DNA of 64,000 nt, from positions 62,001 to 126,000 of the forward strand of contig NZ_VWPH01000002.1 of assembly GCF_008630535.1 (NCBI RefSeq), read 5' to 3'. Position 1 is the first letter of the stretch, and each line of letters opens with the position of its first letter. Below the pieces are notes generated by a model, which made no database searches, was not told the origin of the DNA, and saw nothing but the letters and a program-made list of their open reading frames with translations. Source of the DNA: Saccharopolyspora hirsuta. GTDB taxonomy: Bacteria > Actinomycetota > Actinomycetes > Mycobacteriales > Pseudonocardiaceae. The translations under genes were made by a program, and so were the position numbers. Positions 8,582 to 17,002 of the stretch are shown piece by piece.

Positions 8582-8712
8582 GAACCGCTCCTCCACGTGT
8601 TAAAACATGAAGACAATTCGGGTTCAGTCAGGGTGGCTCGACCGCCAGCCCGAGTCAAGGGCGAGTTCGGTGCTCGCGGGTGGCAGGGGAGCGCCACCGC
8701 CACCCGCGAGGG

Positions 8713-9807
8713 TCAGTTGAGCTCCTCGACGGGGCGGAAGTCGTGGGGGAGGCCGAAGGCCTTCGGCCCGAAGACCGCCAGGGCTTCCGGGGTGCGCATC
8801 AGGTCCGGGGTGGAGATGCCGACGACCGTGATCCGCTGGCCGTAGCGCAGGGATTCGGTGGTGATCGGCTCCGCCTGCTCGGCGTCCAGCACGCACACCA
8901 GGTCCGGGACCACGCACCGCACCTCGCCGTCGACCAGCGCGACCAGGTTCTCGTTCTGGAACTCCAGGTCGAGCTTGTGCTCGCCGTCGAAGGACACCGC
9001 CGCCGCGCGCCCGCGCGCGAACCCGGCCTCGGTGCGCCGCTCGACGTCGGAGACCTTGCCCCGGAACAGCACCCGCAGGTTCCCGTACAAGGTGCCCTTC
9101 AAGACCTCGCCGAGGTGCGCGACCGGGTCGGCGTTGCGCTCGCGCGCCTCGCGGATGGCCCGGCCGACGGTGTGCGCCAGCGTGAGGGTGCGCGGGATGG
9201 CGGTGCGCTTCACGTCCGCCCCGCTCATCGAGTACTCGGCGATGTGCGCGACCCCGCCCAGCCGGATGGTGACGCCGCGCGCCAGCCACTCCATCCGCGC
9301 GTTGTCGGTGCCCGCGTCGATCACCGCGGTCTCGCCGCGCTCCCCGGCCACCGCCATCGGCGAGCCGGTCACGCCGTAGACCCCGAAGGTCTCCATCTGC
9401 AGCTCCGGGAACGCGCGGCCCATGCCGTCGGCGTCCACCACCGGCAGCCCGGTGCGGGCGGCCACCACCAGCGGGATCATCGAGTTGATCCCGCCGCACT
9501 CGATCGGCATCGTGGCGCTCGCCCGCGCACCGAGGTGGGACTCCAGCGCGCGCAGCGCGGTCACCGGCTCCTCGCCGCTGGGGATCTTCTCGTGCACCAC
9601 CGTGGGCGCGCCCATCTGCGCGGTCGGGATCACCAGCGCCTCGTCGTCCACTTCGGACGGATCGAGCACGGTGATCGGTCCGAACTCGCGGATCGCCTGC
9701 TGCACCAGCAACCGCCCCACGTACGGGTCGCCGCCGCCCCCGGTGCCCAGCACGGCCGCGCCGCGGGCCAGGTCGGTCAGGTGCTCCTCGGTCAGCTGCC
9801 AGCTCAC
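8713..9807 (-). CDS. DUF917 (S-methyl-thiohydantoin desulfurase-like) protein, paralog 2
   Basis: This 364-aa protein is the second PF06032 member. Near the N-terminus it has LARGAAVLGTGGGGDPYVGR (about 13-32), then MPIECGGINSMIPLVVAART and LPVVDADGMGRAFPELQM. The C-terminal half carries LEFQNENLVALVDGE and ITTESLRYGQRITVVG. It overlaps paralog 3 by four bases (9804-9807), so the two are probably expressed together and may form a heteromer. The 131 bp after it, before the GH1 gene, contains no gene. The conserved Asp/Glu/His/Cys residues between paralogs are likely metal or substrate ligands, but this is inference. The reaction in this organism is unknown. Confidence 0.8.
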   Translation of the reverse strand: MSWQLTEEHLTDLARGAAVLGTGGGGDPYVGRLLVQQAIREFGPITVLDPSEVDDEALVIPTAQMGAPTVVHEKIPSGEEPVTALRALESHLGARASATMPIECGGINSMIPLVVAARTGLPVVDADGMGRAFPELQMETFGVYGVTGSPMAVAGERGETAVIDAGTDNARMEWLARGVTIRLGGVAHIAEYSMSGADVKRTAIPRTLTLAHTVGRAIREARERNADPVAHLGEVLKGTLYGNLRVLFRGKVSDVERRTEAGFARGRAAAVSFDGEHKLDLEFQNENLVALVDGEVRCVVPDLVCVLDAEQAEPITTESLRYGQRITVVGISTPDLMRTPEALAVFGPKAFGLPHDFRPVEELN

Positions 9808-10874
9808 TGCCGGACCCCCACCGGATCGATGTCGTAGCCGAAGTAGCGCGGTCCGGCCAGCTCCAGCCCCTCCGGGCTGTGCCAGCGCGGATCGGCGGGC
9901 GCGGCGATGATCGCCACCCGCTGGCCGAAGCGCATCGCCTCGGTGGTGATCGCTTCGCCGGACTCCCGGTCCAGGGCGCAGATCAGATCCGGCACCGAGG
10001 CCAGCACGGTCCCGTCGCGCTCGGCGACGAGGTGCTCGTTCTGGAACCGCAGCACCAGCTCGGAACCGCTGTCGCCGTCCATGCCGACCAGCCGCGCGTC
10101 ACCGCGGGCGAACCCGGACACGGTGCGCCGCGAGACGTCGACGACCTTGCCGGTGAACAGCCGACGGCCGCCCAGCCGCTCGACCACGGCGTCCACCGGA
10201 TCGCGGTGCTCGGCCTGCGCGGTGCGCACCAGGCGCCCCAGCTCCGCGCACAGCGTCAGGGTGCCCGGCACCAGGGAATCGCGGGCCTGCTCGCCGGTCA
10301 TCGCGAAGCTGCTGATCATCGCCGAGCAGCCCATGTCGATGGTGGCGCTGCGGGCCAACCGCTCCGCCCAGTGGTTGTCCACGGTGTCCAGCACCCCGCG
10401 GTTGCCCTTCTCGTCGGCGATGGCCATCGGCGTGGCCCGCACGCCGTACAGCGTCGGCAGCACCATCTGGATCTCCGGGAACGCGCGCCCCATGCCGTCG
10501 CCGTCGATCAGCGGCAGGCCCAGCTGCGCCGCGGCGGCGACCGGGATCAGCGAGTTGACCCCGCCCGCCTCGGCGCACGCGATGTGCGTGAGCTCGCGGC
10601 CGAGGTAGTCGGCGAGGGTGCGGGCGGCCAGCCCGATCTGCTCGATCGACGGCAGCTTCTCGACCATCACGGTCGGCGCGCCCATCATCGCCACCGGCAG
10701 CACCGCGGCGTCCGGCGGCACCTCGTCCAGCGGCGTCAGGGAGACCGGGCCGTGCTCGCGCAGCGAGGCGCTGGCCAGCAGCCGGCCGATGTGCGGGTCG
10801 CCGCCACCGCCGGTGCCCAGGACGGCCGCGCCGCGGGCGATGTCGTCCAGGTCGGACAGTGCGATCTCGCGCAT
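9804..10874 (-). CDS. DUF917 (S-methyl-thiohydantoin desulfurase-like) protein, paralog 3
   Basis: This is the third PF06032 member, 356 aa, and is clearly close to paralog 2: IARGAAVLGTGGGGDPHIGR at about 11-30, ACAEAGGVNSLIPVAAAAQL, LPLIDGDGMGRAFPEIQM, FQNEHLVAERDG and ITTEAMRFGQRVAIIAAP. Two adjacent, overlapping paralogs suggest a duplicated gene now encoding two subunits of one enzyme. ATG 10874 lies two bases after the stop of the hydantoinase gene. It follows a GGAGGCGTGAGC ribosome-site-like stretch within that gene's end. This dense packing marks a single transcription unit running from hyuA leftwards. No catalytic residue can be assigned with certainty. Confidence 0.8.
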   Translation of the reverse strand: MREIALSDLDDIARGAAVLGTGGGGDPHIGRLLASASLREHGPVSLTPLDEVPPDAAVLPVAMMGAPTVMVEKLPSIEQIGLAARTLADYLGRELTHIACAEAGGVNSLIPVAAAAQLGLPLIDGDGMGRAFPEIQMVLPTLYGVRATPMAIADEKGNRGVLDTVDNHWAERLARSATIDMGCSAMISSFAMTGEQARDSLVPGTLTLCAELGRLVRTAQAEHRDPVDAVVERLGGRRLFTGKVVDVSRRTVSGFARGDARLVGMDGDSGSELVLRFQNEHLVAERDGTVLASVPDLICALDRESGEAITTEAMRFGQRVAIIAAPADPRWHSPEGLELAGPRYFGYDIDPVGVRQ

Positions 10875-10876
10875 GC

Positions 10877-12421
10877 TCACGCCTCCAGCTGCAGGTCGCC
10901 GACGGCCTTCACCCGGATCCGGGTCGCGTTGCCCGGCAGGTACGGGATGGGCACCTCGTCGAAGTCCACGATGTCCACCGTGGACGGACTCGCGCCCGCG
11001 GCCACCGCCCGGTCCACCGCCTCCTGCTTGGCCTCGTCGACCACCGACTCGCGGCGGCCCGGCTCGATCGCGTACACCCGGTCCACCTCGCCGCCGATCT
11101 GCGCGATCGCGGCCCCGATGGCGTTGGCCACCGCGTAGTTCTCCGGCCGGTGCACCTCGCCCGCGTCGCCCAGCTCGTCCGGCAGCAGCACCGAACCGCC
11201 GCCGACGGCGACCACCGGCAGCGGCTCGGCGGAGGTCCGCATCCGCTCGACGGCGTCCGCGTTGTCCGCGGCGATGCGCTCCAGCGCGGCCCGCACCATG
11301 TCCTTGTCGAGGTGCGCGACCAGGGAGGGATCGCCGATCTCGGCGCGCCCGGCGGCCACCGCGATGTCCGTCGCGGTCAGCGTGTCGCCGCCGAACACCA
11401 GGGCCTTCGAGGTCAGCTGGTAGCCCACCGACTCCGGGCCGACGGCCACCGGCTCGCCGCGCACCAGGCTGCCGCCGCCGATGCCGATGGACAGCACGTC
11501 CGGCATCCGGAAGTTGGTGCGGATCCCGGCGACGCTGACCGCGGTCGTCGCCTCGCGCGGGAAGCCCTGGTTGAGCACGCCGACGTCGCTGGTGGTGCCG
11601 CCGACGTCGATCACCGCGCAGGTGTCCAGGCCGGACAGCACGGCGGCGCCCCGCATCGAGTTGGTCGGGCCGGAGGCGAAGGTCGCCACCGGGTAGCGGC
11701 GGGCGAAGTCGACGTCCATCAGGGTGCCGTCGTTCTGGCTCAGGTACAGCGGCGCGGTGATGCCCGCCCCGGTCACCGACGCGGCCAGGCCGTCCACGAT
11801 GTTGGCCGCCAGCTCCCGCAGCGCGGCGTTGATGACCGTGGCGTTCTCCCGCTCCAGCAGGCCGATCCGGCCGATCTCGTGGGACAGCGAGATGGCCACG
11901 TCCGGCAGCTCGGCGGCGATCAGCTCCGCCGCGCGCTGCTCGAAGTCGTGGTTGACCGGGGAGAACACCGAGGTGATCGCGACGCTGCGCACCCCGTTGC
12001 GGCCCATGTCGTCGATGGCCTTGCGCAGTTCGGCCTCGTCCAGCTCGGCGATGTGCCGACCGTCGAACTCGTGCCCGCCGTGGCACAGGTAGCTGCGCCC
12101 GGACACCGCGTCGACCAGCCGCTGCGGCCAGTCCACCATCGGCGGCAGCGACGCCCCGGCGGGCAGGCTCAGCCGCACCGCGGCGGTCGGGGCGAGGCGG
12201 CGGGCCTCGACGAGCGCGTTGATGAAGTGCGTGGTGCCGATCATCACCGCGCGCACCCCGGCCGGGTCGAACGCGTGCTGCTGCTGGAGACCGTCGATGG
12301 CGGCGACGATCCCGGACGTGACGTCGCTGGTGGTGCTCATCTTGACGGCGGCGAGCACCTTCGTGCCGTCCAGCAGGACGGCGTCGGTGTTGGTGCCACC
12401 GACATCGATGCCGATGCGCAA
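10877..12421 (-). CDS. Hydantoinase/oxoprolinase family protein (HyuA-like)
   Basis: The 514-aa product is an ASKHA-fold ATP-dependent ring-opening enzyme subunit of the hydantoinase/5-oxoprolinase A family. It opens with RIGIDVGGTNTDAVLLDG (residues 2-19, phosphate 1 loop) and repeats the signature at CAVIDVGGTTSDVGVLNQ (about 258). The adenosine loop is near PLPVVAVGGGSVLLPDEL. I place the start at TTG 12421 because AAAGGAG lies seven bases before it and the protein then begins at the beta-strand as in homologs. The upstream GTG at 12454 falls inside repeat D. No separate HyuB subunit is present, so the two adjacent DUF917 proteins may take its place. Confidence 0.85.
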   Translation of the reverse strand: MRIGIDVGGTNTDAVLLDGTKVLAAVKMSTTSDVTSGIVAAIDGLQQQHAFDPAGVRAVMIGTTHFINALVEARRLAPTAAVRLSLPAGASLPPMVDWPQRLVDAVSGRSYLCHGGHEFDGRHIAELDEAELRKAIDDMGRNGVRSVAITSVFSPVNHDFEQRAAELIAAELPDVAISLSHEIGRIGLLERENATVINAALRELAANIVDGLAASVTGAGITAPLYLSQNDGTLMDVDFARRYPVATFASGPTNSMRGAAVLSGLDTCAVIDVGGTTSDVGVLNQGFPREATTAVSVAGIRTNFRMPDVLSIGIGGGSLVRGEPVAVGPESVGYQLTSKALVFGGDTLTATDIAVAAGRAEIGDPSLVAHLDKDMVRAALERIAADNADAVERMRTSAEPLPVVAVGGGSVLLPDELGDAGEVHRPENYAVANAIGAAIAQIGGEVDRVYAIEPGRRESVVDEAKQEAVDRAVAAGASPSTVDIVDFDEVPIPYLPGNATRIRVKAVGDLQLEA

Positions 12422-12436
12422 GGCGGAGCTCCTTTC

Positions 12437-12660
12437 GAGAGCGAGGTTTTCCACGCTCGTTTTGCGTGGCGGTGCGGGTGGCGGAACCTCAGCGCCCGCC
12501 TGGACTGCGGATGCCCAGCCTTATGTATGCCAATACACGGCGGCTGGGCCGTCCTCGCCAGGCGGACGCTGAGAACCCGCGGCGGTGCCGGTTGCGGGGG
12601 TGGGTTATGCGCCTGCCAGGTCGGTGCCGGTCGCGCGTCGCGGCTGCGGTAGCCGAGGAG
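12437..12660 (-). repeat. Dispersed nested-palindrome repeat D, copy 2
   Basis: This is the reverse-complement copy of 2024-2222. GGAACCTCAGCGCCCGCCTGG (12483-12503) faces CCAGGCGGACGCTGAGAACCC (12558-12578). Inside the loop GCCCAGCC (about 12513) faces GGCTGGGC (about 12541), and outside CCACGC...GCGTGG forms a small hairpin. It fills the 269-bp gap between the permease gene and hyuA. It could act as a terminator or as a processing site between them, and it probably reached this site as a mobile element. Confidence 0.75.
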
Positions 12661-12690
12661 AACTCGGTGAAGCCATTTCCCATCGTGGCC

Positions 12691-14019
12691 TCAAAGACTT
12701 CTCGCGCTCACGACGTCGGTTGCCGGGTTGGTGCTGCCGACGCCGCGGACCAGGCCGAGCTTCCCGGCGACGACGTAGAGCGCGAACGCGAGGACCAGCG
12801 AGTTGATGCTCGGCAGGCCGATCTCCACGAATCCGCCGACCAGCGCCGCCACCAGCCAGATGACCAGCGTCGCGGGCACCCAGTTCGGCGAGGAGGCGGG
12901 GATCTCGCCCCGCGCCCGCGAGGCGTCGAGCTCGCCGCGCCAGCGCCGCACGATGAAGTACTCGGCGACCATGATCCCGCCGATCGGCGGGAACGCCACC
13001 CCGAGCACGGTGAGGAAGTCGGTGAACTGGTCGAGGATGCCGACCGCGGCCAGCACGCTGCCGATCAGGCCGAACACCGCGGTCGCGACGCCGCGGTTGA
13101 GCTTCTTGCCGAACACCGTGCCGACGAAGTTCACCAGGCCCAGCCCGGAGGAGTACAGGTTCCAGTCGTTGATCTTCAGGGTGCCCGCGACGATGACCAG
13201 GATGCCGACCCAGCCGACCGACGAGGTGACGATGGTGGTGATGTCGGCCGAGCGCACGGCGTGCGCGAGCAGCACCCCGGCCAGGCCGATCACGTACTCG
13301 CCGAGGGTGATGCCGACCAGCGTCTGCTTGACCACGTCGCCGACGGTGCGGTTGAAGCGGGTCATGTCGGGCGTGATCACCGCGCCGGTGATGAACCCGC
13401 CCGCGACCAGCGTGGTGCCCTCCAGCAGCGACAGCTGCGGTCCGGGCGGTGCGGAGGCCATCAGCGCGCCGAGGTCGTGCTGCGTCAGCTCCACCCCGAT
13501 CGACCAGCCGACCAGCACCAGGAAGGCGGGCACGGACACGTAGGCGACCCAGGCCATCGAGCGGAAGCCGCGCAGCACGATCGCGGTGACCAGCAGGCCG
13601 AACAGCAGCGACCAGCCCCACTCGGGCAGCCCGCCGATCAGCGCGACCAGGCCCTTGGCCGACACCGCGGACTGGATGCCGAACCAGCCGATCAGGCTGA
13701 TCGCGATGGCGAGCCCGATCAGCGCCGACCCGGCGCGGCCGAAGCCCGTCCAGCGCGCCAGCATCGAGGTGGACAGGCCCTCGCGGGCGCCCATGATGCC
13801 GACGAAGATCGCCACGACCTCCAGGATCACGGCGCCGAAGGTCAGCGCGAGGAAGGCGTCCCAGAAGCTCATGCCGAAGCCGAGCGTGGCGCCGAGCAGG
13901 AACTGGCTCAGCGCGGAGATCTGGCCGAACCGCTGCACGGCCACCGACCACCAGGAGTAGCGGGCGCGGTCGGGCACTCTGGTCAGCGCGTAGTCGTCGA
14001 CCCCGACGGATGAAGCCAT
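12691..14019 (-). CDS. NCS1-family cytosine/hydantoin-type permease
   Basis: The 442-aa membrane protein is of the nucleobase:cation symporter-1 type (CodB/Mhp1 relatives), with about twelve membrane segments. Diagnostic stretches are ARYSWWSVAVQRFGQISALS near the N-terminus, FGMSFWDAFLALTFGAVI, VAGGFITGAVITPDMTRFNR in the centre and FGKKLNRGVATAVFGLIG. Start ATG 14019 follows GAGGAG by six bases. As the first gene upstream of hyuA and the DUF917 genes, it is the probable importer for the ring compound they process (hydantoin, allantoin or cytosine-like). Repeat D copy 2 separates it from hyuA, so polycistronic expression depends on read-through. Confidence 0.88.
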   Translation of the reverse strand: MASSVGVDDYALTRVPDRARYSWWSVAVQRFGQISALSQFLLGATLGFGMSFWDAFLALTFGAVILEVVAIFVGIMGAREGLSTSMLARWTGFGRAGSALIGLAIAISLIGWFGIQSAVSAKGLVALIGGLPEWGWSLLFGLLVTAIVLRGFRSMAWVAYVSVPAFLVLVGWSIGVELTQHDLGALMASAPPGPQLSLLEGTTLVAGGFITGAVITPDMTRFNRTVGDVVKQTLVGITLGEYVIGLAGVLLAHAVRSADITTIVTSSVGWVGILVIVAGTLKINDWNLYSSGLGLVNFVGTVFGKKLNRGVATAVFGLIGSVLAAVGILDQFTDFLTVLGVAFPPIGGIMVAEYFIVRRWRGELDASRARGEIPASSPNWVPATLVIWLVAALVGGFVEIGLPSINSLVLAFALYVVAGKLGLVRGVGSTNPATDVVSARSL

Positions 14020-14141
14020 GACGAGCTCCTCGGGTTGGCTCAGGCGGTTGGCGGACACCGTAAGCCCTGGTCAACCCATCGTCAGTGGGCGTAATGCACA
14101 GTGGGGCTGCTGAAGCAGTGCGAGTTGCATGGTCTCCCGGG

Positions 14142-14189
14142 GGTCGTGAGTGCGTAACAGTGTTCGAACACCGTTACGCACTCACGACC
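14142..14189. terminator. Family B hairpin 2
   Basis: A 48-bp palindrome with 24-bp arms starting GGTCGTGAGTGCGTAAC and one internal mismatch. It lies between the start of the permease gene and the stop of the efflux MFS gene at 14193, where a terminator for the leftward MFS gene is expected. There is no T-run. The sequence is nearly identical to hairpins at 19559 and 28054. Confidence 0.65.
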
Positions 14190-14192
14190 ACC

Positions 14193-15653
14193 TCAGGCTG
14201 CGGCCGGGACCGCTGGCGCGCGCTGCGGGCAGGGCGTCCGGCTCGGGCTGAGCAGGGCCGCCACGGCCACCGCGCCGAGCGCGGTCAGGGCCGCGATCGC
14301 CCAGAGCAGGATCTGCCAGGACTCGGTGAGGTGCCCGGCCAGGACGTCGTGCCCGGGCCCGGCGAGCTTCCCGGTCGCCACCTGACCGGCCCGCTCCGCG
14401 CCGATCCGCCCGGTCAGCAGGCTGATCAGGACCGATCCGAACAGCGCCAGCACCAGCGTCTGGGAACCGCCGCGCACGGTGTTGAGCAGTCCGGCGGCCA
14501 TCCCGGCGCGCGACTGGTCCACCTGGTTCATCGCCTGCGCGTCGATCAGCCCGCTGGCCAACCCGACCCCGATGCCGGTGGTCAGCAGCGGCCCGAGCAG
14601 CTGCCACGCCCCGATGCCCTGGTGCAGCGAGGTCAACCACGCGTTGCCCGCCGAGATCAGCAGCAACCCGGTGACGATCAGCAGCCGCGGCGAGGCGCCC
14701 CGGTTCACCAGACGTCCGCCCAGCAGCGGCAGGACCAGCATGGGTGCCGTGGACATCAGCATGACCAGACCGGAATCGCGGGCCGACAGCCCGTTCGCGC
14801 CCTGCAGGTAGGTGGGCAGGAACGAGGTCACCCCGCCGAAGCCCAGCACCATCACCACCCCGGCGAGCACCCAGCCGACGAACTGCCGGTTGCGCAGCAG
14901 GGACAGGTCCAGCACCGGGTGCGCGCTGCGCCGCTCGACGAGCGCGAACGCGATCAGCAGCCCGGCACCGGCGGCGAGCAGGCCGAGCACGAGCGGGCTC
15001 GTCCAGCCCGCCCGGGAGCTCTGGGTGATGGCGAACATCGCCGCGGCGAGCCCGCCGATGAAGGTCACCGCGCCGAGCCGGTCGGCACGCGGTCGCTGCG
15101 CGGCGCGCGACTCGGTCATCGCGAAAGTGCCCGCCAGCAGCAGGATTCCGCCCGCGGCGAAGACGCCGAAGGTGGCCCGCCAGCCGAGCGCGCCGACCAG
15201 CCACCCGGCCAGCGTCGGACCGATCGCGAGCCCGACGCCCGCCGTGGTGCCCATCGCGGCGAACGCCCTGGTCCGCTCGGCACCGCTGAACGTGGTCGCC
15301 AGGATGGCGCCGCCACCGGCCATCACCCCGGCGGCGCCGACACCGGTCACCGTGCGGGCCGCGTCCAGCACCAGGATGCTCGGCGTCAGCGCGGCGACCA
15401 GGCTGCCGACCGCGAACGTCGCCGCGCCGAAGCGGTAGATCCGCCGCCGCCCGAGCAGGTCGCCGGTCGACCCGGCGACGAGCATGAACGACGAAGCGGT
15501 GAGGAAGTACCCGGTCACCACCCACTGCAGCGCGCCGCCGGAGGCGTTCAGCGCGGTCCCGATCTGCGGCAGCGCACCGGTGGTGCCGGACATGGACATC
15601 GGCAGCAGCAGGTAGCCGAGCAGCACGAACAGCAGGGTCAGCTTGTTCTTCAC
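14193..15653 (-). CDS. MFS efflux transporter (DHA2-type, 14 segments)
   Basis: This 486-aa protein has the size and pattern of 14-segment drug:H+ antiporters. It includes WVVTGYFLTASSFMLVAGS, the motif A loop GDLLGRRRIYRFG (about residues 63-75) and an antiporter motif C-like AGVGLAIGPTLAGWL. It probably exports a hydrophobic toxic compound. It is 10 bp downstream of an FMN reductase gene and shares its divergent promoter with a TetR-type repressor, a standard efflux/detoxification arrangement. The big palindrome at 16265-16311 should control both. Family B hairpin 2 follows its stop. The substrate is unknown. Confidence 0.85.
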   Translation of the reverse strand: MKNKLTLLFVLLGYLLLPMSMSGTTGALPQIGTALNASGGALQWVVTGYFLTASSFMLVAGSTGDLLGRRRIYRFGAATFAVGSLVAALTPSILVLDAARTVTGVGAAGVMAGGGAILATTFSGAERTRAFAAMGTTAGVGLAIGPTLAGWLVGALGWRATFGVFAAGGILLLAGTFAMTESRAAQRPRADRLGAVTFIGGLAAAMFAITQSSRAGWTSPLVLGLLAAGAGLLIAFALVERRSAHPVLDLSLLRNRQFVGWVLAGVVMVLGFGGVTSFLPTYLQGANGLSARDSGLVMLMSTAPMLVLPLLGGRLVNRGASPRLLIVTGLLLISAGNAWLTSLHQGIGAWQLLGPLLTTGIGVGLASGLIDAQAMNQVDQSRAGMAAGLLNTVRGGSQTLVLALFGSVLISLLTGRIGAERAGQVATGKLAGPGHDVLAGHLTESWQILLWAIAALTALGAVAVAALLSPSRTPCPQRAPAVPAAA

Positions 15654-15663
15654 GGTCGTTCTC

Positions 15664-16227
15664 CTATGCGGCGTAAGGCTCGGCGGTCCGCGCGGTGCGC
15701 AGCGCGCGAGCCCACCAGGAGAGCTGGGTCAGCATTCCCTTCGCCGCGGCGTTGCAGCCCTCGTCCAGCGGGGCGCCGCGCTCGTCGAAGCGGTCCCAGG
15801 CGTTGTGGAAGCTGACGGTGTCGCGGACGGTCGTCGCGTGCAGTTCGGCGAAGACCAGCCGCAGCTGCTCGACGGCGCGCAGGCCGCCGCCCATCCCGCC
15901 GTAGGAGACGAAACCGACCGGCTTGGCCTGCCACTCCGCGCGGTAGAGGTCGATCGCGTTCTTCAGCGCGGCGGGGAAGCTGTGGTTGTACTCGGGCGTG
16001 ACGACGACGTAGGCGTCGGCCGCGGCCAGCCGCCCGGCCAGCGCGGTGACGTGCGGGTCGGGCGGGGCGCCGAAGTCGATGGTGGTGGGCAGCGGGATCT
16101 CGGCCAGGTCGATGACGTCGACGTCGCCGAACTGCGCCGCCTGCTCGGCGAACCAGCTGGCGACGGTCGGCCCGAAGCGGCCCTCCCGGGTGCTCCCGAT
16201 GATCACGGCCAGTCGCAGTGCGGACAT
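15664..16227 (-). CDS. NAD(P)H-dependent FMN reductase
   Basis: The 187-aa flavodoxin-like protein has the FMN phosphate loop GSTREGRFGPTVASWF (about residues 11-26). It also has TPEYNHSFPAALKNAIDLY (about 76-94) and VSYGGMGGGLRAVEQLR (about 107-123), all typical of the NADPH-dependent FMN reductase/azoreductase (ChrR, YieF, WrbA-related) group. It may reduce quinones, chromate or nitro/azo compounds. ATG 16227 follows a CGAGGAGCGAAG ribosome site. It leads the short operon with the efflux MFS gene and diverges from the TetR gene. Reductive detoxification followed by export is a reasonable reading. Confidence 0.88.
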   Translation of the reverse strand: MSALRLAVIIGSTREGRFGPTVASWFAEQAAQFGDVDVIDLAEIPLPTTIDFGAPPDPHVTALAGRLAAADAYVVVTPEYNHSFPAALKNAIDLYRAEWQAKPVGFVSYGGMGGGLRAVEQLRLVFAELHATTVRDTVSFHNAWDRFDERGAPLDEGCNAAAKGMLTQLSWWARALRTARTAEPYAA

Positions 16228-16264
16228 CTTCGCTCCTCGGATGCGTGCGGAGGTGGACGCGAGG

Positions 16265-16311
16265 TAAAGTACAACGTGTAATGCACTTAGTGCAATGATC
16301 GTTGTACTTAA
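16265..16311. promoter_or_regulatory. Large operator palindrome between FMN reductase and TetR genes
   Basis: AAGTACAACG (16267-16276) and CGTTGTACTT (16300-16309) form perfect 10-bp outer arms. TGCAC-TTA-GTGCA (16282-16294) forms an inner palindrome with the same centre at 16288. The size fits one or two TetR dimers covering both divergent promoters. Confidence 0.75.
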
Positions 16312-16326
16312 TTTTGGGAGAGTGCT

Positions 16327-16962
16327 GTGAGCAGGGAGAACGCCTCGCGTCGAGGGGTGGAGAAGCGGCGGGCCATCCTCGAAGGGGCGCGGGAGGTGTT
16401 CGGGCGCGACGGCTACACCCGCGCCAGCATCGACGCCATCGCCAAGGTGGCCGAGGTGTCGACGCGCACCATCTACAACCACTTCGCGGACAAGGCGGAG
16501 CTGTTCCGCGAAGTGGTCCTGGAGAGCGCGGCGGAGGTCCGCGAGGCCCAGCTGTCCGATCTGGACAGGCACCTGGGCAAGATCGCGGACCTGGAGTCGG
16601 ACCTGGCCGACCTCGGCCGCGCGTTCGTCCTGACGGCGAGCGACTTCGGCGCGCACTTCGCGCTGGTGCGGCAGATCAACGCCGACGTCGGCCACATCCC
16701 GGCCGACGTCCTGGAGGCCTGGCAGGAGGTGGGGCCGCGCCGCGTGCACGAGGCGCTCGCGCACCGGATGGCCGAGCTCGGCGAGCGCGGACTGCTCGCG
16801 GTCGACGACCCGCACCGCGTGGCCATGCACTTCATCGCGCTGGTGAGCGCGGAGGCCCAGCTCCGCACCTACTACGGCGCGCAGCCGCTCGACGAGGCGG
16901 AGCTGGACGACATCGTCGCGGCCGGGGTCCGGGCCTTCCTCCGCGCTTACAGTCCCAAGTAG
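16327..16962 (+). CDS. TetR-family transcriptional repressor
   Basis: The 211-aa protein has the TetR N-terminal helix-turn-helix: RRAILEGAREVFGRDGYTRA, then SIDAIAKVAEVSTRTIYNHF, ADKAELFREVV (about residues 14-65). The C-terminal part carries VRQINADVGHIPADVLEAWQ and a RVAMHFIALVSAEAQLRTYYG helix typical of AcrR-like C-terminal domains. GTG 16327 is preceded by a GGGAGAGTGCT stretch. It is transcribed away from the FMN reductase-efflux operon, and a 43-bp palindrome lies 18 bp before its start, so autorepression and repression of the efflux operon are expected. The inducer is unknown. Confidence 0.9.
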   Translation: MSRENASRRGVEKRRAILEGAREVFGRDGYTRASIDAIAKVAEVSTRTIYNHFADKAELFREVVLESAAEVREAQLSDLDRHLGKIADLESDLADLGRAFVLTASDFGAHFALVRQINADVGHIPADVLEAWQEVGPRRVHEALAHRMAELGERGLLAVDDPHRVAMHFIALVSAEAQLRTYYGAQPLDEAELDDIVAAGVRAFLRAYSPK

Positions 16963-17002
16963 ACGGACATGCTCACCGGGTGATGGTCGACCTCGCGCGA
17001 GA

